Part shown: piece by piece, positions 40,356 to 54,839 of the stretch | How positions within the stretch are numbered: the stretch's first letter is position 1 | Layout of the letters: the number at the start of each line of letters is the position of its first letter | From: Bathymodiolus brooksi | Taxonomy: Eukaryota > Mollusca > Bivalvia > Mytilida > Modiolidae | DNA: 64,000 nt | Assembly: GCA_963680875.1 (NCBI GenBank) | Contig: OY804585.1 | Coordinates: 41,647,414-41,711,413, forward strand | Direction of reading: 5' to 3' | The notes under the pieces: model-generated | The model's database searches: none | Told to the model about the DNA's origin: nothing | The model's input: only the letters and a program-made list of their open reading frames with translations | Position numbers and translations under genes: made by a program

Positions 40356-43300
40356 TATAGTATCTGTGATAGATAAACTAGATAATAGATAAACCTGCTG
40401 TATCATATAGTATCTGTGATAGATAAACTAGATAATAGATAAACTTGTTGTATTATATAGTATCTGTGATAGATAAACTAGATAATAGATAAAATTGTTG
40501 TACTATATAGTATCTGTGATAGATAAACTACATAATAGATAATCTTGTTGTATTATATAGTATCTGTGATAGATAAACTAGATAATAGATAAACTTGTTG
40601 TATTATATAGTATCTGTGATAGATAAACTAGATAATAGATAAACTTGTTGTATTACATAGTATCTGTGATAGATAAACCTGTTATATTGTATAGTATCTG
40701 TGATAGATAAACTAGATAATAGATAAAGTTGTTGCATTGTATAGTATCTGTGATAGATAAACTAGATAATATATAAACTTGTTGTATTATATAGTATCTG
40801 TGATAGATAAACTAGAGAATAGATAAACTTGTTATATTATATAGTATCTGTTATAGATAAACTAGATAATAGATAAACCTGTTGGTGTATTATATATTAT
40901 CTGTGATAGATAAACTAGATAATAGATAAACTTGTTATATTATATATTGTTGTATTGTATAGTATCTGTGATAGATAAACTAAATAATAGATAAACCTGT
41001 TGTTGTATTATATATTATCTGTGATAGATAAACTAGATAATAGATAAACTTGTTATATTATATATTGTTGTATTGTATAGTATCCGTGATAGGTAAACTA
41101 GATAATAGATAAACCTGTTGTATTATATAGTATCTGTGATAGATAAACTGAATAATAGATAAACTTGTTGTATTATATAGTATCTGTGATAGATAAACTA
41201 GATAATAGATAAACTTGTTGTATTATATAGTATCTGTGATAGCTAGACTAGATAATAGATAAACCTGTTATATTATATAGTATCTGTGATAGATAAACTA
41301 GATAATAGATAAACTTGTTGTATTATATATTATTAGTGATAGATAAACTAGATAATAGATAAACCTGTTGTATTATATAGTATCTGTGATAGATAAACTG
41401 AATAATAGATAAACCTGTTGTATTATATAGTATCTGTGATAGATAAACTGAATAATAGATAAACTTGTTGTATTATATAGTATCTGTGATAGATAAACTA
41501 GATAATAGATAAACTTGTTATATTATATAGTATCTGTGATAGATAAACTAGATAATAGATAAACTTGTTATATTATATATTGTTGTATTGTATAGTATCC
41601 GTGATAGGTAAACTAGATAATAGATAAACATGTTGTATTATATAGTATCTAAGATAGATAAACTGAATAATAGATAAACTTGTTGTATTATATAGTATCT
41701 GTGATAGCTAGACTAGATAATAGATAAAGTTGTTGTATTATATAGTATCTGTGATAGATAAACTAAATAATAGATAAACTTGTTGTATTATATATTATCT
41801 GTGATAGATAAACTAGATAATAGATAACCTTGTTATATTATATATTGTTGTATTGTATAGTATCCGTGATAGGTAATCTAGATAATAGATAAACCTGTTG
41901 TATTATATAGTATCTGTGATAGATAAACTGAATAATAGATAAACTTGTTGTATTATATAGTATCTGTGATAGATAAACTAGATAATAGATAAACTTGTTG
42001 TATTATATAGTATCTGTGATAGATAAACTTGTCATATTATGTATTGTTGTATTGTATAGTATCTGTGATAGATAAACTAGATAATATATAAACTTGTTGT
42101 ATTATATAGTATCTGTGATAGATAAACTAGATAATAGATAAACTTGTTGTATTATATAGTATATGTGATAGATAAACTAGATAATAGATAAATTTGTTGT
42201 ATTGTATAGTATCTGTGATAGATAAACTAGATAATAGATAAACCTGCTGTATCATATAGTATCTGTGATAGATAAACTAGATAATAGATAAACTTGTTGT
42301 ATTATATAGTATCTGTGATAGATAAACTAGATAATAGATAAACTTGTTGTACTATATAGTATCTGTGATAGATAAACTAGATAATAGATAATCTTGTTGT
42401 ATTATATAGTATCTGTGATAGATAAACTAGATAATAGATAAACTTGTTGTACTATATAGTATCTGTGATAGATAAACTAGATAATAGATAATCTTGTTGT
42501 ATTATATAGTATCTGTGATAGATAAACTAGATAATAGATAAACTTGTTGTATTATATAGTATCTGTGATAGCTAGACTAGATAATAGATAAAATTGATGT
42601 ATTATATAGTATCTGTGATAGATATACTAGATAACAGATAAACTTGTTGTATTATATATTATCTGTGATAGATAAACTAGATAATATATAACCTTGTTAT
42701 ATTATATATTGTTGTATTGTATAGTATCCGTGATAGGTAAACTAGATAATAGATAAACATGTTGTATTATATAGTATCTGTGATAGATAAACTGAATAAT
42801 AGATAAACTTGTTGTATTATATAGTATCTGTGATAGATAAACTAGATAATAGATAAACTTGTTGTATTATATAGTATCTGTTATAGATAAACTTGTCATA
42901 TTATGTATTGTTGTATTGTATAGTATCTGTGATAGATAAACTAGATAATAGATAAACTTGTTGTATTATATAGTATATGTGATAGCTAGACTAGATAATA
43001 GATAAACCTGTTATATTATATAGTATCTGTGATAGATAAACTAGATAATAGATAAACTTGTTGTATTATATATTATCTGTGATAGATAAACTAGATAATA
43101 GATAAACTTGTTATATTATATATTGTTGTATTGTATAGTATCCGTGATAGGTAAACTAGATAATAGATAAACCTGTTGTATTATATAGTATCTGTGATAG
43201 ATAAACTGAATAATAGATAAACTTGTTGTATTATATAGTATCTGTGATAGATAAACTAGAAAATAGATAAACTTGTTGTATTATATAGTATCTGTGATAG

Positions 43301-44512
43301 CTAGACTAGATAATAGATAAACCTGTTATATTATATAGTATCTGTGATAGATAAACTAGATAATAGATAAACTTGTTGTATTATATATTATCTGTGATAG
43401 ATAAACTAGATAATAGATAAACCTGTTGTATTATATAGTATCTGTGATAGATAAACTGAATAATAGATAAACCTGTTGTATTATATAGTATCTGTGATAG
43501 ATAAACTGAATAATAGATAAACTTGTTGTATTATATAGTATCTGTGATAGATAAACTAGATAATAGATAAACTTGTTGTATTATATAGTAACTGTGATAG
43601 ATAAACTAGATAATAGATAAACTTGTTATATTATATATTGTTGTATTGTATAGTATCCGTGATAGGTAAACTAGATAATAGATAAACATGTTGTATTATA
43701 TAGTATCTGTGATAGATAAACTGAATAATAGATAAACTTGTTGTATTATATAGTATCTGTGATAGATAAACTAGATAATAGATAAACTTGTTGTATTATA
43801 TAGTATCTGTTATAGATAAACTTGTCATATTATGTATTGTTGTATTGTATAGTATCTGTGATAGATAAACTAGATAATATATAAACTTGTTGTATTATAT
43901 AGTATCTGTGATAGATAAACTAGATAATAGATAAACTTGTTGTATTATATAGTATATGTGATAGATAAACTAGATAATAGATAAAGTTGTTTTATTGTAT
44001 AGTATCTGTGATAGATAAACTAGATAATAGATAAACCTGCTGTATCATATATTATCTGTGATAGATAAACTAGATAATAGATAAACTTGTTGTATTATAT
44101 AGTATCTGTGATAGATAAACTAGATAATAGATAAACTTGTTGTACTATATAGTATCTGTGATAGATAAACTAGATAATAGATAATCTTGTTGTATTATAT
44201 AGTATCTGTGATAGATAAACTAGATAATAGATAAACTTGTTGTATTATATAGTATCTGTAATAGCTAGACTAGATAATAGATAAAATTGTTGTATTATAT
44301 AGTATCTGTGATAGATAAACTAGATAATAGATAAACTTGTTGTATTATATATTATCTGTGATAGATAAACTAGATAATAGATAACCTTGTTATATTATAT
44401 ATTGTTGTATTGTATAGTATCCGTGATAGGTAAACTAGATAATAGATAAACCTGTTGTATTATATAGTATCTGTGATAGATAAACTGAATAATAGATAAA
44501 CTTGTTGTATTA
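40356..44512. repeat. 4,157-bp tandem HOR unit, copy 1
   Basis: It matches the next block at exactly +4,157. Anchors 42,026, 42,890 and 43,819 pair with 46,183, 47,047 and 47,976. Shared rare variants are GAGAATAG (~40,815 and ~44,972), GTTGGTG (~40,881 and ~45,038), TATCTAAGATAG (~41,647 and ~45,804) and TAACTG (43,589 and 47,746). The left break is near 40,355, where TATTG here differs from TATTA at 44,512. Confidence 0.9.
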
Positions 44513-47500
44513 TATAGTATCTGTGATAGATAAACTAGATAATAGATAAACCTGCTGTATCATATAGTATCTGTGATAGATAAACTAGATAATAGATAAA
44601 CTTGTTGTATTATATAGTATCTGTGATAGATAAACTAGATAATAGATAAACTTGTTGTACTATATAGTATCTGTGATAGATAAACTACATAATAGATAAT
44701 CTTGTTGTATTATATAGTATCTGTGATAGATAAACTAGATAATAGATAAACTTGTTGTATTATATAGTATCTGTGATAGATAAACTAGATAATAGATAAA
44801 CTTGTTGTATTACATAGTATCTGTGATAGATAAACCTGTTATATTGTATAGTATCTGTGATAGATAAACTAGATAATAGATAAAGTTGTTGCATTGTATA
44901 GTATCTGTGATAGATAAACTAGATAATATATAAACTTGTTGTATTATATAGTATCTGTGATAGATAAACTAGAGAATAGATAAACTTGTTATATTATATA
45001 GTATCTGTTATAGATAAACTAGATAATAGATAAACCTGTTGGTGTATTATATATTATCTGTGATAGATAAACTAGATAATAGATAAACTTGTTATATTAT
45101 ATATTGTTGTATTGTATAGTATCTGTGATAGATAAACTAAATAATAGATAAACCTGTTGTTGTATTATATATTATCTGTGATAGATAAACTAGATAATAG
45201 ATAAACTTGTTATATTATATATTGTTGTATTGTATAGTATCCGTGATAGGTAAACTAGATAATAGATAAACCTGTTGTATTATATAGTATCTGTGATAGA
45301 TAAACTGAATAATAGATAAACTTGTTGTATTATATAGTATCTGTGATAGATAAACTAGATAATAGATAAACTTGTTGTATTATATAGTATCTGTGATAGC
45401 TAGACTAGATAATAGATAAACCTGTTATATTATATAGTATCTGTGATAGATAAACTAGATAATAGATAAACTTGTTGTATTATATATTATTAGTGATAGA
45501 TAAACTAGATAATAGATAAACCTGTTGTATTATATAGTATCTGTGATAGATAAACTGAATAATAGATAAACCTGTTGTATTATATAGTATCTGTGATAGA
45601 TAAACTGAATAATAGATAAACTTGTTGTATTATATAGTATCTGTGATAGATAAACTAGATAATAGATAAACTTGTTATATTATATAGTATCTGTGATAGA
45701 TAAACTAGATAATAGATAAACTTGTTATATTATATATTGTTGTATTGTATAGTATCCGTGATAGGTAAACTAGATAATAGATAAACATGTTGTATTATAT
45801 AGTATCTAAGATAGATAAACTGAATAATAGATAAACTTGTTGTATTATATAGTATCTGTGATAGCTAGACTAGATAATAGATAAAGTTGTTGTATTATAT
45901 AGTATCTGTGATAGATAAACTAAATAATAGATAAACTTGTTGTATTATATATTATCTGTGATAGATAAACTAGATAATAGATAACCTTGTTATATTATAT
46001 ATTGTTGTATTGTATAGTATCCGTGATAGGTAAACTAGATAATAGATAAACCTGTTGTATTATATAGTATCTGTGATAGATAAACTGAATAATAGATAAA
46101 CTTGTTGTATTATATAGTATCTGTGATAGATAAACTAGATAATAGATAAACTTGTTGTATTATATAGTATCTGTGATAGATAAACTTGTCATATTATGTA
46201 TTGTTGTATTGTATAGTATCTGTGATAGATAAACTAGATAATATATAAACTTGTTGTATTATATAGTATCTGTGATAGATAAACTAGATAATAGATAAAC
46301 TTGTTGTATTATATAGTATATGTGATAGATAAACTAGATAATAGATAAATTTGTTGTATTGTATAGTATCTGTGATAGATAAACTAGATAATAGATAAAC
46401 CTGCTGTATCATATAGTATCTGTGATAGATAAACTAGATAATAGATAAACTTGTTGTATTATATAGTATCTGTGATAGATAAACTAGATAATAGATAAAC
46501 TTGTTGTACTATATAGTATCTGTGATAGATAAACTAGATAATAGATAATCTTGTTGTATTATATAGTATCTGTGATAGATAAACTAGATAATAGATAAGC
46601 TTGTTGTACTATATAGTATCTGTGATAGATAAACTAGATAATAGATAATCTTGTTGTATTATATAGTATCTGTGATAGATAAACTAGATAATAGATAAAC
46701 TTGTTGTATTATATAGTATCTGTGATAGCTAGACTAGATAATAGATAAAATTGATGTATTATATAGTATCTGTGATAGATATACTAGATAACAGATAAAC
46801 TTGTTGTATTATATATTATCTGTGATAGATAAACTAGATAATATATAACCTTGTTATATTATATATTGTTGTATTGTATAGTATCCGTGATAGGTAAACT
46901 AGATAATAGATAAACATGTTGTATTATATAGTATCTGTGATAGATAAACTGAATAATAGATAAACTTGTTGTATTATATAGTATCTGTGATAGATAAACT
47001 AGATAATAGATAAACTTGTTGTATTATATAGTATCTGTTATAGATAAACTTGTCATATTATGTATTGTTGTATTGTATAGTATCTGTGATAGATAAACTA
47101 GATAATAGATAAACTTGTTGTATTATATAGTATATGTGATAGCTAGACTAGATAATAGATAAGCCTGTTATATTATATAGTATCTGTGATAGATAAACTA
47201 GATAATAGATAAACTTGTTGTATTATATATTATCTGTGATAGATAAACTAGATAATAGATAAACTTGTTATATTATATATTGTTGTATTGTATAGTATCC
47301 GTGATAGGTAAACTAGATAATAGATAAACCTGTTGTATTATATAGTATCTGTGATAGATAAACTGAATAATAGATAAACTTGTTGTATTATATAGTATCT
47401 GTGATAGATAAACTAGAAAATAGATAAACTTGTTGTATTATATAGTATCTGTGATAGCTAGACTAGATAATAGATAAACCTGTTATATTATATAGTATCT

Positions 47501-48700
47501 GTGATAGATAAACTAGATAATAGATAAACTTGTTGTATTATATATTATCTGTGATAGATAAACTAGATAATAGATAAACCTGTTGTATTATATAGTATCT
47601 GTGATAGATAAACTGAATAATAGATAAACCTGTTGTATTATATAGTATCTGTGATAGATAAACTGAATAATAGATAAACTTGTTGTATTATATAGTATCT
47701 GTGATAGATAAACTAGATAATAGATAAACTTGTTGTATTATATAGTAACTGTGATAGATAAACTAGATAATAGATAAACTTGTTATATTATATATTGTTG
47801 TATTGTATAGTATCCGTGATAGGTAAACTAGATAATAGATAAACATGTTGTATTATATAGTATCTGTGATAGATAAACTGAATAATAGATAAACTTGTTG
47901 TATTATATAGTATCTGTGATAGATAAACTAGATAATAGATAAACTTGTTGTATTATATAGTATCTGTTATAGATAAACTTGTCATATTATGTATTGTTGT
48001 ATTGTATAGTATCTGTGATAGATAAACTAGATAATATATAAACTTGTTGTATTATATAGTATCTGTGATAGATAAACTAGATAATAGATAAACTTGTTGT
48101 ATTATATAGTATATGTGATAGATAAACTAGATAATAGATAAAGTTGTTTTATTGTATAGTATCTGTGATAGATAAACTAAATAATAGATAAACCTGCTGT
48201 ATCATATATTATCTGTGATAGATAAACTAGATAATAGATAAACTTGTTGTATTATATAGTATCTGTGATAGATAAACTAGATAATAGATAAACTTGTTGT
48301 ACTATATAGTATCTGTGATAGATAAACTAGATAATAGATAATCTTGTTGTATTATATAGTATCTGTGATAGATAAACTAGATAATAGATAAACTTGTTGT
48401 ATTATATAGTATCTGTAATAGCTAGACTAGATAATAGATAAAATTGTTGTATTATATAGTATCTGTGATAGATATACTAGATAATAGATAAACTTGTTGT
48501 ATTATATATTATCTGTGATAGATAAACTAGATAATAGATAACCTTGTTATATTATATATTGTTGTATTGTATAGTATCCGTGATAGGTAAACTAGATAAT
48601 AGATAAACCTGTTGTATTATATAGTATCTGTGATAGATAAACTGAATAATAGATAAACTTGTTGTATTATATAGTATCTGTGATAGATAAAGTAGATAAT
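44513..48700. repeat. 4,157-bp tandem HOR unit, copy 2
   Basis: This copy shares the rare variants listed for copy 1. Differences seen: AAGCTTG at ~46,598 instead of AAACTTG, AAGCCTG at ~47,161 instead of AAACCTG, ACTAAATAATAG at ~48,177 instead of ACTAGATAATAG, and GATATACTAG at ~48,473 where copy 1 has GATAAACTAG. The match ends near 48,700, with CCTGTTG here against CCTGCTG at 44,551. Confidence 0.9.
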
Positions 48701-51700
48701 AGATAAACCTGTTGTATTATATAGTATCTGTGATAGAAAAACTAGATAATAGATAAACTTGTTCTATTATATATTGTTGTATTGTATAGTATCTGTGATA
48801 GATAAACTAAATAATAGATAAACCTGTTGTTGTATTATATATTATCTGTGATAGATAAACTAGATAATAGATAAACTTGTTATATTATATATTGTTGTAT
48901 TGTATAGTATCCGTGATAGGTAAACTAGATAATAGATAAACCTGTTGTATTATATAGTATCTGTGATAGATAAACTAGATAATAGATAAACTTGTTGTAC
49001 TATATAGTATCTGTGATAGATAAACTACATAATAGATAATCTTGTTGTATTATATAGTATTTGTGATAGATAAACTAGATAGTAGATAAACTTGTTGTAT
49101 TATATAGTATCTGTGATAGATAAACTAGATAATAAATAAACTTGTTGTATTACATAGTATCTGTGATAGATAAACTAGATAATAGATAAACCTGTAATAT
49201 TGTATAGTATCTGTGATAGATAAACTAGATAATAGATAAAGTTGTTGCATTGTATAGTATCTGTGATAGATAAACTAGATAATATATAAACTTGTTGTAT
49301 TATATAGTATCTGTTATAGATAAACTAGATAATAGATAAACCTGTTGTATTATATAGTATCTGTGATAGAAAAACTAGATAATAGATAAACTTGTTCTAT
49401 TATATATTGTTGTATTGTATAGTATCTGTGATAGATAAACTAAATAATAGATAAACCTGTTGTTGTATTATATATTATCTGTGATAGATAAACTAAATAA
49501 TAGATAAACCTGTTGTTGTATTATATATTATCTGTGATAGATAAACTAGATAATAGATAAACTTGTTATATTATATATTGTTGTATTGTATAGTATCCGT
49601 GATAGGTAAACTAGATAATAGATAAACCTGTTGTATTATATAGTATCGGTGATAGATAAACTGAATAATAGATAAACTTGTTGTATTATATAGTATCTGT
49701 GATAGATAAACTAGATAATACATAAACTTGTTGTATTATATAGTATCTGTGATAGCTAGACTAGATAATAGATAAACCTGTTATATTATATAGTATCTGT
49801 GATAGATAAACTAGATAATAGATAAACTTGTTGTATTATATATTATCTGTGATAGATAAACTAGATAATAGATAAACCTGTTGTATTATATAGTATCTGT
49901 GATAGATAAACTGAATAATAGATAAACCTGTTGTATTATATAGTATCTGTGATAGATAAACTGAATAATAGATAAACTTGTTGTATTATATAGTATCTGT
50001 GATAGATAAACTAGATAATAGATAAACTTGTTGTATTATATAGTATCTGTGATAGATAAACTAGATAATAGATAAACTTGTTATATTATATATTGTTGTA
50101 TTGTATAGTATCCGTGATAGGTAAACTAGATAATAGATAAACATGTTGTATTATATAGTATCTGTGATAGATAAACTGAATAATAGATAAACTTGTTGTA
50201 TTATATAGTATCTGTGATAGATAAACTAGATAATAGATAAACTTGTTGTATTATATAGTATCTGTGATAGCTAGACTAGATAATAGATAAAGTTGTTGTA
50301 TTATATAGTATCTGTGATAGATAAACTAGATAATAGATAAACTTGTTGTATTATATATTATCTGTGATAGATAAACTAGATAATAGATAACCTTGTTATA
50401 TTATATATTGTTGTATTATATAGTATCTGTGATAGATAAACTAGATAATAGATAAACTTGTTGTATTATATAGTATCTGTGATAGATAAACTGAATAATA
50501 GATAAACTTGTTGTATTATATAGTATCTGTGATAGATAAACTAGATAATAGATAAACTGTTGTATTATATAGTATCTGTGATAGATAAACTTGTCATATT
50601 ATGTATTGTTGTATTGTATAGTATCTGTGATAGATAAACTAGATAATATATAAACTTGTTGTATTATATAGTATCTGTGATAGATAAACTAGATAATAGA
50701 TAAACTTGTTGTATTATATAGTATATGTGATAGATAAACTAGATAATAGATAAATTTGTTGTATTGTATAGTATCTGTGATAGATAAACTAGATAATAGA
50801 TAAACCTGCTGTATCATATAGTATCTGTGATAGATAAACTAGATAATAGATAAACTTGTTGTATTATATAGTATCTGTGATAGATAAACTAGATAATAGA
50901 TAAACTTGTTGTACTATATAGTATCTGTGATAGATAAACTAGATAATAGATAATCTTGTTGTATTATATAGTATCTGTGATAGATAAACTAGATAATAGA
51001 AAAACTTGTTGTACTATATAGTATCTGTGATAGATAAACTAGATAATAGATAATCTTGTTGTATTATATAGTATCTGTGATAGATAAACTAGATAATAGA
51101 TAAACTTGTTGTATTATATAGTATCTGTGATTGCTAGACTAGATAATAGATAAAATTGTTGTATTATATAGTATCTGTGATAGATATACTAGATAATAGA
51201 TAAACTTGTTGTATTATATATTATCTGTGATAGATAAACTAGATAATAGATAACCTTGTTATATTATATATTGTTGTATTGTATAGTATCCGTGATAGGT
51301 AAACTAGATAATAGATAAACATGTAGTATTATATAGTATCTGTGATAGATAAACTGAATAATAGATAAAATTGTTGTATTATATAGTATCTGTGATAGAT
51401 AAACTAGATAATAGATAAACTTGTTGTATTATATAGTATCTGTGATAGATAAACTAGATAATAGATAAACTTGTTGTATTATATAGTATCTGTGATAGAT
51501 AAACTTATCATATTATGTATTGTTGTATTGTATAGTATCTGTGATAGATAAACTAGATAATATATAAACTTGTTGTATTATATAGTATCTGTGATAGATA
51601 AACTAGATAATAGATAAACTTGTTGTATTACATAGTATCTGTGATAGATAAACCTGTTATATTGTATAGTATCTGTGATAGATAAACTAGATAATAGATA

Positions 51701-54700
51701 AAGTTGTTGCATTGTATAGTATCTGTGATAGATAAACTAGATAATATATAAACTTGTTGTATTATATAGTATCTGTGATAGATAAACTAGATAATAGATA
51801 AACTTGTTATATTATATAGTATCTGTTATAGATAAACTAGATAATAGATAAACCTGTTGTTGTATTATATATTATCTGTGATAGATAAACTAGATAATAG
51901 ATAAACTTGTTATATTATATATTGTTGTATTGAATAGTATCTGTGATAGATAAACTAAATAATAGATAAACCTGTTGTTGTATTATATATTATCTGTGAT
52001 AGATAAACTAGATAATAGATAAACTTGTTATATTATATATTGTTGTATTGTATAGTATCTGTGATAGGTAAACTAGATAATAGATAAACCTGTTGTATTA
52101 TATAGTATCTGTGATAGATAAACTGAATAATAGATAAACTTGTTGTATTATATAGTATCTGTGATAGATAAACTAGATAATAGATAAACTTGTTGTATTA
52201 TATAGTATCTGTGATAGCTAGACTAGATAATAGATAAACCTGTTATATTATATAGTATCTGTGATAGATAAACTAGATAATAGATAAACTTGTTGTATTA
52301 TATATTATCTGTGATAGATAAACTAGATAATAGATAAACCTGTTGTATTATATAGTATCTGTGATAGATAAACTGAATAATAGATAAACCTGTTGTATTA
52401 TATAGTATCTGTGATAGATAAACTGAATAATAGATAAACTTGTTGTATTATATAGTATCTGTGATAGATAAACTAGATAATAGATAAACTTGTTATATTA
52501 TATAGTATCTGTGATAGATAAACTAGATAATAGATAAACTTGTTATATTATATATTGTTGTATTGTATAGTATCCGTGATAGGTAAACTAGATAATAGAT
52601 AAACATGTTGTATTATATAGTATCCGTGATAGGTAAACTAGATAATAGATAAACATGTTGTATTATATAGTATCTGTGATAGATAAACTGAATAATAGAT
52701 AAACTTGTTGTATTATATAGTATCTGTGATAGCTAGACCAGATAATAGATAAAGTTGTTGTATTATATAGTATCTGTGATAGATAAACTAGATAATAGAT
52801 AAACTTGTTGTATTATATATTATCTGTGATAGATAAACTAGATAATAGATAACCTTGTTATATTATATATTGTTGTATTGTATAGTATCTGTGATAGATA
52901 AACTAGATAATAGATAAACCTGTTGTATTATATAGTATCTGTGATAGATAAACTACATAATAGATAATCTTGTTGTATTATATAGTATCTGTGATAGATA
53001 AACTAGATAATAGATAAACTTGTTGTATTATATAGTATCTGTGATAGATAAACTAGATAATAGATAAACTTGTTGTATTACATAGTATCTGTGATAGATA
53101 AACCTGTTATATTGTATAGTATCTGTGATAGATAAACTAGATAATAGATAAAGTTGTTGCATTGTATAGTATCTGTGATAGATAAACTAGATAATATATA
53201 AACTTGTTGTATTATATAGTATCTGTGATAGATAAACTAGATAATAGATAAACTTGTTATATTATATAGTATCTGTTATAGATAAACTAGATAATAGATA
53301 AACCTGTTGTTGTATTATATATTATCTGTGATAGATAAACTAGATAATAGATAAACTTGTTATATTATATATTGTTGTATTGTATAGTATCTGTGATAGA
53401 TAAACTAAATAATAGATAAACCTGTTGTTGTATTATATATTATCTGTGATAGATAAACTAGATAATAGATAAACTTGTTATATTATATATTGTTGTATTG
53501 TATAGTATCCGTGATAGGTAAACTAGATAATAGATAAACCTGTTGTATTATATAGTATCTGTGATAGATAAACTGAATAATAGATAAACTTGTTGTATTA
53601 TATAGTATCTGTGATAGATAAACTAGATAATAGATAAACCTGTTGTATTATATAGTATCTGTGATAGCTAGACTAGATAATAGATAAACCTGTTATATTA
53701 TATAGTATCTGTGATAGATAAACTAGATAATAGATAAACTTGTTGTATTATATATTATTAGTGATAGATAAACTAGATAATAGATAAACCTGTTGTATTA
53801 TATAGTATCTGTGATAGATAAACTGAATAATAGATAAACCTGTTGTATTATATAGTATCTGTGATAGATAAACTGAATAATAGATAAACTTGTTGTATTA
53901 TATAGTATCTGTGATAGATAAACTAGATAATAGATAAACTTGTTATATTATATAGTATCTGTGATAGATAAACTAGATAATAGATAAACTTGTTATATTA
54001 TATATTGTTGTATTGTATAGTATCCGTGATAGGTAAACTAGATAATAGATAAACATGTTGTATTATATAGTATCTGTGATAGATAAACTGAATAATAGAT
54101 AAACTTGTTGTATTATATAGTATCTGTGATAGCTAGACTAGATAATAGATAAAGTTGTTGTATTATATAGTATCTGTGATAGATAAACTAGATAATAGAT
54201 AACCTTGTTGTATTATATATTATCTGTGATAGATAAACTAGATAATAGATAACCTTGTTATATTATATATTGTTGTATTGTATAGTATCCGTGATAGGTA
54301 AACTAGATAATAGATAAACCTGTTGTATTATATAGTATCTGTGATAGATAAACTGAATAATAGATAAACTTGTTGTATTATATAGTATCTGTGATAGATA
54401 AACTAGATAATAGATAAACTTGTTGTATTATATAGTATCTGTGATAGATAAACTTGTCATATTATGTATTGTTGTATTGTATAGTATCTGTGATAGATAA
54501 ACTAGATAATATATAAACTTGTTGTATTATATATTATATGTGATAGATAAACTAGATAATAGATAAACTTGTTGTATTATATAGTATATGTGATAGATAA
54601 ACTAGATAATAGATAAATTTGTTGTATTGTATAGTATCTGTAATAGATAAACTAGATAATAGATAAACCTGCTGTATCATATAGTATCTGTGATAGATAA

Positions 54701-54839
54701 ACTAGATAATAGATAAACTTGTTGTATTATATAGTATCTGTGATAGATAAACTAGATAATAGATAAACTTGTTGTACTATATAGTATCTGTGATAGATAA
54801 ACTAGATAATAGATAAACTTGTTGTACTATATAGTATCT
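48701..54839. repeat. 6,625-bp unit, copy 1
   Basis: The match at +6,625 starts near 48,215 (inside the previous block) and runs to about 52,890. AAAGTAG at 48,692 pairs with 55,317. The 1-bp-short AAACTGTTG unit at ~50,556 pairs with ~57,181. Anchors 50,588 and 51,502 pair with 57,213 and 58,127. A CpG-lost variant (TATCTGTGATAGGTA) at 52,060 pairs with 58,685. From about 53,0 kb the sequence instead matches 60.75-62.66 kb at offset 7,753. Relative to 10,448-14,525 it lacks 1,128 bp, with the join near 52,89x-52,95x. Confidence 0.85.

Noticed and set aside
40188..40406. Open frame of 72 codons on the minus strand.
   Set aside because: It is satellite read backwards: its peptide repeats the monomer (SLSITDTIQYNN motif). 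The ATG comes from the TGCTGTATCAT monomer (CAT at 40404-40406). The frame is long only because a private C-to-G change at 40278 turns an in-frame TAG into TAC (residue 43). Paralogous modules keep the TAG. There is no sign of a ribosome site, codon bias or conservation.
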